Below are positions 55,859 through 64,000 of a stretch of DNA of 64,000 nucleotides, piece after piece; position 1 is the first letter of the stretch; each line of letters opens with the position of its first letter. The position numbers were made by a program, and so were the translations under genes. This DNA is from Rugalucina vietnamica. Its lineage: Eukaryota > Mollusca > Bivalvia > Lucinida > Lucinidae. The stretch lies in assembly GCA_964017185.1 (NCBI GenBank), contig OZ024883.1, positions 43,764,395-43,828,394 of the forward strand, written 5' to 3'. A model generated the notes under the pieces. That model saw only the letters and a program-made list of their open reading frames with translations, was not told the DNA's origin and searched no databases.

Positions 55859-56269
55859 GGATGATGTTAAAAGCCTGTAATTTACTACTACTATTTATAA
55901 TATGTTTCAGTATGGAAACTAGATTTGAAGTTGAACAGTGTTGGATTCATTAGATACAACAGTTCTTTATCTCATAATGAGTTGATCATCCTTATCATGA
56001 AATGTGTTGAAGTACCAGAAGTACCAGAATCGGCAATGTATGATAGTTGAATAAATGTTCAATGAAGATAGAGGTACAGCCCATAATTGCACTGGTGCAA
56101 TTTCCTATCGCAAAATAACCTGAAAATTAATGTCAATGCCAATGCATTATTTTGTCAAATAATGCTAATGCCAGTGCATTGTTTTTATAAACTAGCTAAT
56201 ACCAATGCTAATGCCAATGCTCCAAATGAGTTTTAATGCTAACGACAATGCTTATTCATGAATGCTTTT
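55859..56269. repeat. No gene; short degenerate AATGCTAATGCC repeats
   Basis: From about 56,130 to 56,260 the hexamer-like phrases aatgccaatgc and aatgctaatgcc recur irregularly. The rest is unremarkable AT-rich sequence. Confidence 0.55.
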
Positions 56270-56720
56270 TGATAAGATGTTGTCAAGATATGGACTCTTT
56301 TAAAAAGCTACGCAGCAGTATACGTACACCCATTTTACAGTATTCAGGCTTTGAACTTCTAGCCCCACCCCCCAGGAATGGACCCAGGATCTGATGCCAT
56401 GAAGTTGAAATGCAACCATACAGGGTACCAATATCCCAACTATGAATGTTGTCTAATAATTGGTTGTCAATATATAGACTTCTCTAATACTATACTACAG
56501 AAAAGCCATTATAAATGGTGTTCTAAATTTAACCTCTAGCCCCTCCTGTGGCCTGGACACAGGGACCTGATTCCATGGAATGAAAGTTACATGTAATCCT
56601 ACAGTGTATCAATGGTCCCATTATGAATGCTTTTTGATGAGTGGTTGTCTGTTGTCAAGATATAGACTTCTAGAAAACTAAACCACAAGTGTTACATGTA
56701 CAGGAATGGGAACAAGCATG
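56270..56720. repeat. Diverged tandem duplication, about 230-bp units
   Basis: tgttgtcaagatatggactc, acttctagccccacc, ggacccaggatctgatgcca are echoed by tgttgtcaagatatagactt, cctctagcccctcc, ggacacagggacctgattcca. Confidence 0.5.
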
Positions 56721-56795
56721 ACCGAGGTGACTACAATAGCTCAATACACTTCATGCAGTCAAGCTAAAAATGTCATCTGGGATGTTTACAGTTGT

Positions 56796-58766
56796 AAGCC
56801 CCGTTTACACATTCACGTTTTGCTCTACGATTCACCACGATTCACCCCGATTTCTCATGGTCAGAAAAATCGGAGTGAATCGTAGAGAATCCTGGCGAAA
56901 AGTGGAAATATTCAGTGTCACTACGATTCCAGTAAGAATGTCCAAGATATAAGTACGGTGTCTGTAGGTATCGCTACGAATCAATGACGATTCATGACGG
57001 CAACGCTACGGTCAATGAGGATTAACCAAGGTGGCACAACGAATGCTCACGGTGCTTGTACGGTTCGATACGGTACTAGTACGATTCACGGCGGTAGCCG
57101 TCGTGGCCAATCGTGGAGCTCCGTAGCGAAACCGTGGATGATTCGTAGGACAACCGTACACAACTCGTGAATCGTGAGAGTTCGTGGGGTCAAAGATTCC
57201 ACGGTTTCGCTACGGAGCTCCACGATCTCTCACGAATAGCCGCGAATATAGCTACGGTGTCTGTACGAATAAGCACGATTCCGCTACGGTTGCGCTACGA
57301 ATTATGCGGCTTTCACACTAGAGCACGATCTGTTGCGATCATCACGATTCGCCAATCGTATCGAATCGTGGAACTTCTCTGAAACTTCAAGTTTAGACAC
57401 GAGCCGATGCGACTTCATACGTTCTGATGCGATGTGTTCCGATTTGATGCGATAAAGTCACGATTGATAACCAGATCTGTTACGATATAGCTGGCCGATC
57501 TGCTAATATTAAGTACGAGCGGCTACGATCACCACGATAAGGGTTTACGATTTGACACGATCCATTGCGAGCAGATACGTTTGGATACGTTTCTTCGCGT
57601 TCATCAGGATACGATGCGATGTGCTGCGATAAATCTCACGATAAGGACAAGGATTATCACGATTAAAGCCGCGATTGGACGCAACAGTGGTGTTAAATGC
57701 GCTACCGAGCATCGCTTGAACTTGTACACGATTAAAACTGCATTTCTAAGCCATTATTGATGACAGGAGTGGTGGGCGGTGATTGTCTGACTGACTTATG
57801 TAAAATGAGTGGGGCTGCATTCAAAGTTCTCTATTTTATATGACGTTCTAAGTTTGCAACATCTCAAAGTCTATAATTTTATTTTAGCTCATAGTTATAT
57901 ACATTCCGGAATCAAGGGGTGAATTTTGGCTCTCGTTGCATAAGTTTCTGGCAGTTATTTATCTCTTTATCATTTGAAAAGCCCTTAAAAGCCATTAAAA
58001 GAATTTTACTGTGCATATCGATGATATAATCTTAATAATCGTGCAGCAATCGTGCCGATAATGCAGGAACTCGTAACTAATCGTGAACACCAATTATTGA
58101 GCGCAACGTCTCGTATCTACACGTATCTTATCGTATTATATCGTATCTGCTCGTGATTCAATCGTATTAGATCGCGATCAATGCATCGCGACAAATCGCA
58201 ACATATCGTAGGATATCGTATCACATCGTGGCGCTTTCCTTGTTCACGATTCGTTGCGATAGCCGCGATTGAGATGCACGAGTACATTCGATCTGTTGCG
58301 ATTTGATACGATGTATTACGATCTGATGCGATGAACATGATTGATTTATCAATCGGGATAATCGTGGAAAATTTTTTGGCTGTCAAAAATTTTATCACGA
58401 TTAACCCGATTGCCACGATTGACATCAAGATGCGATACGATCGGATAAGATCCATTACGATAATCCCGATTCCCTCACGATGATGACCACGATTACAATC
58501 GTGGTCGAATCGTGGTAAGTGTGAAAGCCCTATTAGGCCACGCCCAATAACCACCACGGTACGCCACGAATGTTTTAAACAGTTTAAAACTTCCGTAGCG
58601 CTACAGTGGAGTTTCCCGAATCATCACGATTCATCAAGATTCACCACGATTCGCCACGGTTCTACTACAAATCACCACGGTACACCACGGTACATGACGA
58701 TTTTACAAATCGTGGCGAATCGTAGCGGCACCGTAGCCAAAAGTCGTGAATGTGTAAACGGGGCTT
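56796..58766. mobile_element. Outer element built of CGATTCG-type motifs, GCCCCGTTTACAC ends
   Basis: Terminal inverted repeats GCCCCGTTTACACATTCACG / CGTGAATGTGTAAACGGGGC. The interior is almost entirely degenerate short words (cacgattcgcc, ctacggtgtctg, gctacgaat) on both strands, making long imperfect palindromes. There is no coding frame of note. A second element is inserted at 57,308-58,530. Confidence 0.8.
57308..58530. mobile_element. Inner nested element, GGCTTTCACAC ends
   Basis: Terminal inverted repeats GGCTTTCACACTAGAGCACG / TCGTGGTAAGTGTGAAAGCC. The ends carry dense gatctgttgcgatcatcacg / gatgcgatacgatcgg words, but with a more GATGCGAT-like theme than the outer element. The middle 400 bp (about 57,690-58,020) is ordinary AT-rich sequence. 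It interrupts the outer element, so it is younger. Confidence 0.78.
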
Positions 58767-59321
58767 TAAGCCACAAATCAAAGAAACAAAGACAACTTCA
58801 TGTGGAGGAGCACCATTTAGGAAGTGGAACAAAATATACATGTACATTAATTTGTAATGTGTTAATCAGATGCTCTTCATTCCCAGGCTCTTAACACATA
58901 TATAGTTCACAGCTTGGTTTGGAGACAGTCCTACAAGAATCTTAACCCTATCATAATGTTTCATGTTTGGAGAAATCTTTTTACTGGCATCTAATCTATA
59001 TTGTCAAGCACAACTTTCAAGTTTCAGAATGATTCATAGCCCTCCGCTATATCACTATCTGAGCTTTGCATTTCAAACAGTAACTCAAGACACATAGAAA
59101 ATTTATCCACATGAAAACACTGGATATGTGACTAAAACTAATGTCAAAGGACTGAGCCAGATCCTCATTAAAGTTTCCAATAAAGAAACAGTTCTTCTTC
59201 CCATCGACGTTGATATGATATCATTTTGACGCCATGTGCCCGCTCGGCATTAACAAACATTGTTGTACCTAGACATATCAGATCAACCACTTTTGTTTTC
59301 CTCTGGGCCAGCTCCTATGCA
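58767..59321. other. No gene or repeat recognised
   Basis: AT-rich sequence without supported features up to the R2 fragment next to the gap. Confidence 0.5.
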
Positions 59322-59350
59322 AATTGTTGGTTTTCCCATGAGGCGGCTCA
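59322..59350 (-). mobile_element. MITE R2 end fragment beside the gap
   Basis: gcaaattgttggttttccca followed by tgaggcggctca matches the R2 terminus; the rest is hidden by or lost at the gap. Confidence 0.6.
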
Positions 59351-59373
59351 NNNNNNNNNNNNNNNNNNNNNNN
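59351..59373. other. Assembly gap (23 N)
   Basis: Run of N between an R2 end and a GATGAT/GATA microsatellite, so the join is unreliable. Confidence 1.
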
Positions 59374-59444
59374 AATAATCACAATGATGATGATCGATAT
59401 TGATGATGATATATCATAATGACGATGATGATGATGATGGTGAT

Positions 59445-59602
<158 letters not shown>

Positions 59603-59692
59603 ATCAGCAGTATGTCCGGTAGTCCCGGCATGTATACAATAACTCTCTAAACGGTGTCAATGTAATTCTTCTTCTCGCAAAATCGTCCACAT

Positions 59693-60045
59693 CATATAAT
59701 GTAGTTGTCACATCATATAATTAAGTTTGCGCATATAATGAAGTTATCGAACCATATAATGAACTTGATGCATATAAAGACAATAGCCCATAATATAATG
59801 TAGTTGTCACATCATATAATGAGGTTGTGTCAGCATATAATGTAAGTCTACCATAATATAAAGATGTTTACCCATCATATAATGTAAGTCTACCATACTA
59901 TAAAGATGTTTACTCATCATATAATGAAAATTTTTATAATATAAAGAACCTGGTCCAACATATAATGGACTTTTCTCATCATATAATGCACACTATACAA
60001 CATATAAGTCATATAATCAAATGTGAGCAGGATATAATGACGATG
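59693..60045. repeat. Array of about 20 CATATAATG-type words
   Basis: The word cat(a/c)atataatg recurs every 14-30 bp with variable linkers (gtagttgtcac, gtaagtctaccata, aagatgttta). Short sub-arrays are tandem, such as taagtctaccatamtataaa + gatgtttac. All are on one strand. Confidence 0.85.
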
Positions 60046-61257
60046 ATGCATCTAATGTTTTTATTCCTTACCATCAGACAGCTTTGGCGTTCCATAAAAT
60101 AGTATAACTTGGTCATAATATGCATTATTAGAAATGTAATTAACTTGAAACTGGATGCTGCAGAATCAACTTTCATCATTTGGGCAACGGGCATTCATTG
60201 TGCCCATCATTTTGTGTTACAAAATTTTGGAGACACACTGTACAAATATTCCCTTTTTTTGCACGGCCTCTAATCTATAATAGATTCTATCTATGTTTTA
60301 TTATTTCCATACTGTGATGGCAGGTTTTCAGATCTGATTAACTAGTTCCTGGGTTTTGCTCAATAAATCAGTTTGGCTGACATATGGTTTGTGGAGAGCA
60401 CTTAGCTAATCTACTTTTGGTGACTTTGATGTTTGATATTTTGAAGATTCATTTCATTGTTGAATTATGGAGATAGGTAGCCGTGTTAGTGTAGCCGGTG
60501 TTTATGTCTGTTACGCTACATTGGCCGTGACAATTTAGGTAGAATTTATCATACATATTTGGCCACAATAATTCAATTGTATATGATGAATATCAAACAA
60601 ATTTGTTCCAAGAACATACTTATCAAGCTACATAGTCTGAGTTTTGACTTAAAGAGTTTTTACTGATTCAAGACTGGAAACATGGCACTTTTTGCAACTG
60701 TTATTTATAGAGTATATATGGTAATCTAATATTGCAAAGGCAGAAATGTTATACAGGTACCTCCTAAAAGTTTTCCCAACAATATTTCATACTGCAAATA
60801 TTTAAAAAAAAAATTGGTGCATTTTTATATGATTCTTGCATGTTTTTGTCGACTGAATGCTCTAAAATACAAACATTAGTACCAACACTCGCCACCATGC
60901 AAGAAAAAAAATTCTACCTTTTAGTATTCATGAAATTTAGAACCCCAACCCCACTGAAACTTCAATTTCTACCAAATGATGACAGAATATGTAAATATTT
61001 GAACATATATCTCTTCATAAGACATGGAACTATTGTCTTCAGTATAAAGGATCAGCATCGGGAGCTTGATAACAGTGTTATGGGCCGCTAAAGTATAGGC
61101 ATATACAGGCCATATAGTCAACGTTCCTTATGAAAGGTGTATTGCTTTATTTCTAGGCATTGGGCAAGGCTAAACATTTCATAACTCACGTTCCACGGTG
61201 GTTCTAAAGAGAGAAAACAGTTTAAAAACAAATTCTACAACGGAAAATCTTACATTC
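60046..61257. other. No gene or repeat recognised
   Basis: AT-rich sequence. A frame at 60,840-61,091 (83 codons) has no recognisable motif and no splice context. Confidence 0.45.
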
Positions 61258-61496
61258 TTGAATGACGTCCCAGGGGGGAGGGGTACTCTGAAATTTTCTG
61301 TATACATATGCGAGGCTGACTTTTTTTTTTGGTCAAAATTTTGAATTTCCATATTTTTTGGGGTATTCAGAAAAACTACTTATTTTTTAGGGTAGTGAGC
61401 TTTTTATGGATATTTTTTTGGGGGGTCATGCCTTTTCTGAATTATTTTGGGGGGTCATCTATAATTCTAAATAATTTTTGGGTTTTGCACATTTTG
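61258..61496 (+). repeat. Dispersed G-rich repeat
   Basis: aatgacgtcccaggggggag, ggggtactct, tacatatgcgaggc, then repeated ttttttggggtattc / ttttggggggtcat. The same series appears in reverse at 63,660-63,880. Confidence 0.6.
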
Positions 61497-61526
61497 GTCT
61501 AAACACAGGCGCTCGACGACTGGACT

Positions 61527-61562
<36 letters not shown>

Positions 61563-61914
61563 ATTTTCACCCGCTTGGAGACCCTTACGATATGTTTATG
61601 CAATTATTTTACCTTAAAAACCTTTTCTATCAATCCTCAATCAACCCTCGTCTATGGGCTACTATATAGACAAGGTCGGAAACGCGGTGTCCTAGTTTAA
61701 TTGGGGTCATGGGATTCCCCGCATCTCAAACTCATACTTCACCCTTTACCGTTATTTCAATGCTGGCTGTCAACACATGAGTGTCTTTGTAAAAGGTCTC
61801 GCCCATTGCCTTCATTCAAAATGAGCACAACCGCCCGTAAAAACTAACAATTAAAGCATTCTACAGAATTGGAGGACATCCCGAATGAAATCGGCAATCT
61901 AGCCGTGACATTAC

Positions 61915-61920
61915 TATAAA
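61915..61920 (+). promoter_or_regulatory. TATAAA box in the fold-back element
   Basis: ctataaatacac, about 107 bp upstream of the ATG at 62,027. Confidence 0.35.
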
Positions 61921-62026
61921 TACACTGGTCACACGACGTGTTACGCCAGCGCGTGATATATGTTACGTTGGTTTTCATAGGTTGCTTGATTTAATATCCA
62001 GTCAAAACACTTTGTGATCTGGTGTC

Positions 62027-62248
62027 ATGGCAACAGTGCAATACAATTATCCAGTAGGATTGATTCTTTCATACGATATTTACAGTGACCTTCCACTGAT
62101 TTATAGAAACGAAAGGTCACCATACAAAAACATTCGGGATCCCATCCAAGTAGACAGATGGTGGTATAAAATATTAGTTTACGGGCGACTATGCTTATTT
62201 TTGACGAAGGCAATGGGTGAGACCTTTTACAAAGTCGCTCATAAGTAG
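62027..62248 (+). CDS. Small ORF inside the fold-back element, unrecognised
   Basis: 73 residues, MATVQYNYPVGLILSYDIYS to KVAHK. Rich in Tyr (8), two adjacent Trp, no signal peptide or membrane helix. The last 12 codons lie in the right inverted arm. Its base composition is more balanced than the surroundings and a TATA box lies upstream. It could be a captured exon or chance. No family recognised. Confidence 0.3.
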   Translation: MATVQYNYPVGLILSYDIYSDLPLIYRNERSPYKNIRDPIQVDRWWYKILVYGRLCLFLTKAMGETFYKVAHK

Positions 62249-62456
62249 ACACTCAGCATTGAAATAACGGTAAAGGGTGAAGTACGAGTTTGAGGTGCGG
62301 GGAATCCCATGACCCCAATTAAACTAGGACACCGCGTTTCCGACCTTGTCTATATAGTAGCCCATAGACGAGGGTTGATTGAGGATTGATAGAAAAGGTT
62401 TTCAAGGTAAAATAATTGCATGAACATATCGTAAGGGTCTCCAAACGGGTAAAAAT

Positions 62457-62513
<57 letters not shown>

Positions 62514-62599
62514 AGTCCAGTCGTCGAGCGCCTGTGGTCTAAAATGTCTAATAAGAATTCTGATAAAGTGACAAAGTGTAAAAAAAATATGAACATTAC

Positions 62600-63159
62600 A
62601 TACATTGTGTGGTGAAAAGATTGTGCACTTAGTACTGATAATCTACCTTTTGAAGGCTTTCCCAGGAATGATTTGGTTTGGTCAATGGCGTAACTAATAT
62701 TGATGCAAGTCGTGGCTTAACGATCTTGCTTTAAGGCTTGCATTGATTCGTTAAAGCAATAATACGTACTTAAAACGGTATAATTGACCTTTCCGAAATG
62801 GCATTTGCTGTTGACAGTGACGTAAAGCACAAAGGCAAATAAACACAATATTATCGAACACCATTTAGTTTTGTATGATGATGGCACCATTTGTGTGCAA
62901 AAATTCCCTTGTAAAATGGTTTCCTTTGGGCTATAGACTATATGATTCGCCATTGTCGAGTTTGGGTCGCCATTGTCTAATGCGGGAGGTATCATATCAA
63001 CAGAGTTATCTCCCATTAAGAAATTGAATGAATTAAAATTATTATTATCCTGTAAAGCTGATATATGTTAGATGTTCTTAGTACCAAAAAGAATAACATC
63101 CCTATGGTCGTGTTTAAAATAATAGCGTTTGACCTCTTAGTGATTCGCCATTGTCCAGT
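62600..63159 (-). mobile_element. MITE with ACTRGACAATGG ends, second copy, inner end missing
   Basis: The reverse complement of this interval matches 1,616-2,115 over about 500 bp (aatgggagataactctgttg, gatatgatacctcccgcatt, aatggtgccatcatcataca). The outer end, reading inward, is ACTGGACAATGGCGAATC at 63,159-63,142; the other end is not visible here. Confidence 0.6.
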
Positions 63160-63659
63160 AAACTGTATTGTCAAAAGCCAATCTCACATAAGCAAAAATC
63201 CCTCGGTGTAGACTTGTGTTTAATTGCGAAAACAAGTTCTGGTTTGTTTCATTTATTGTTTTACGTCCTAGTAAACATGTTATGCATTAGCTGTTGACAT
63301 GGATGTGACGCAATAAATAAAACAAAAATAATTCAGTTTTGCAATTCAACGTCAGTGTACGCCGAGTGGCTTACACTTATGTCTTACAAAGCCTGAAGAT
63401 TCAATTTTGTTTGCGACCATGCCTAATGACTGGTCTCGGTGAAATTTTGGAAGCTTGATCATGATGATGTTGTTTGGATTGCAAACCAAACCACAAGACT
63501 TAAACTTTGAGAATAAATAAAATCTTTAAATCTTATCCAACTTGGTATTTACTTCCTAGTTCCTACATATACTAACTGTATTGTAACGTGTACTGTTGGT
63601 TGGTTGATTTGGGATTTAACGTCCCACCAACAGCTTAGATCATATAGATGTGATAAAAT
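63160..63659. other. No gene; possible dispersed repeat at right
   Basis: Mostly unremarkable. ttggttggttgatttgggat plus ttaacgtcccaccaac near 63,598-63,633 resembles a motif common in mollusc genomes (from memory). Confidence 0.35.
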
Positions 63660-63880
63660 TTCATCAATAGGCATAAAAAAGATGAATAATTTTTTGGGGT
63701 AAGCTAAAAGTTCAAGTATTTTTGGGGGTATGCCTGATAGGACTGGTATTTTTTTGGGGTGGTCTGTAAATCTCAGTAATTTTTGGGGTTTGGGGGCAGA
63801 AGCTGGGGCCTCGCCTATGTATCCACAAAAAATGAGAGTACCCCCCCCCCCCCCCCCCGGGAATGACGTGTACGATACAA
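63660..63880 (-). repeat. Dispersed G-rich repeat, reverse, with poly(C)
   Basis: Reverse-oriented relative of 61,258-61,496 (tttttggggtaagc, tatccacaaaaaatgagagt, 18 C at 63,841-63,858, gggaatgacgtg). Confidence 0.6.
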
Positions 63881-63899
63881 GTTTGTGTTATGAAAGAAA

Positions 63900-64000
63900 A
63901 TAGCAAAAAAAAATAAAAACATAAGAAAATAAAATAAATAAAAAAAGGAAAGAAAAGAAAAGAAAAGAAAACGTCTGAAGCCGGATCTGTCTAGGAAGCC
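63900..64000. repeat. A-rich simple sequence at window end
   Basis: Irregular AAATA / AAAGA units to about 63,972, then ordinary sequence. Confidence 0.8.

Larger units (their letters stand above)
61504..62536. mobile_element. Fold-back element with about 310-bp inverted ends
   Basis: Ends CACAGGCGCTCGACGACTGG / CCAGTCGTCGAGCGCCTGTG. The arms 61,504-61,815 and 62,211-62,536 are near-perfect inverted copies, each with a long homopolymer (about 31 T, about 52 A). Flanked by a 7-bp target-site duplication, GTCTAAA, at 61,497 and 62,537. The spacer of about 395 bp holds a TATA box and a 73-codon ORF. Superfamily not recognised. Confidence 0.85.

Overview
The window is animal nuclear DNA, most likely from a marine bivalve mollusc. 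It is AT-rich, the genes are split into short exons by GT..AG introns of 0.3-4 kb, and much of it is dispersed transposon-derived repeat. One repeat family, bounded by CTCACCTGAG/CTCAGGTGAG and by the palindrome AGGACCATTGGTCCT, I associate with bivalve genomes from memory; I could not check this. There is no bacterial-type gene organisation, and I saw no rRNA, tRNA or CRISPR.

Left third (about 2.5-15.2 kb, minus strand): a 12-exon gene whose splice phases all agree. It encodes at least 467 residues: a ParB/sulfiredoxin-like domain, a helical region, an acidic stretch, a leucine-zipper-like coiled coil, a 24-residue repeat encoded by three tandem copies of one symmetric exon, a basic segment, and a C-terminal Tudor-like domain. 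Its 5' end was not found.

Middle (20.5-39.3 kb, plus strand): a second gene, transcribed away from the first, with about ten exons. Its protein (up to 732 residues) resembles the family I know as DUF7869. It has a cysteine-rich N-terminus and a D...D...E/D pattern (IIDGMDQ, QADN, GHTHEDVD) suggesting an RNase H-like fold. The first and last exons are tentative. Introns of both genes are filled with the same dispersed repeats.

Right-centre (44,447-52,314): a complete, young Ngaro-type tyrosine-recombinase retrotransposon with split direct repeats A1-ORFs-B1-A2-B2, Gag, RT/RNase H, tyrosine recombinase and an SGNH hydrolase. It sits inside a dispersed-repeat copy whose empty site can be read directly. 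Gag and Pol share a frame interrupted by one TGA; the recombinase frame is +1 relative to Pol; the SGNH gene appears to contain an intron.

Right end (53.3-64 kb): no convincing host gene. It holds an array of about 15 near-perfect palindromes, a 15-bp minisatellite, two nested elements made of degenerate CACGATTCG-type motifs, a sequence gap, a GATA microsatellite, an ATATAATG array, a 1-kb fold-back element with a small ORF, and a second copy of a MITE also present at 1.6 kb in the opposite orientation.
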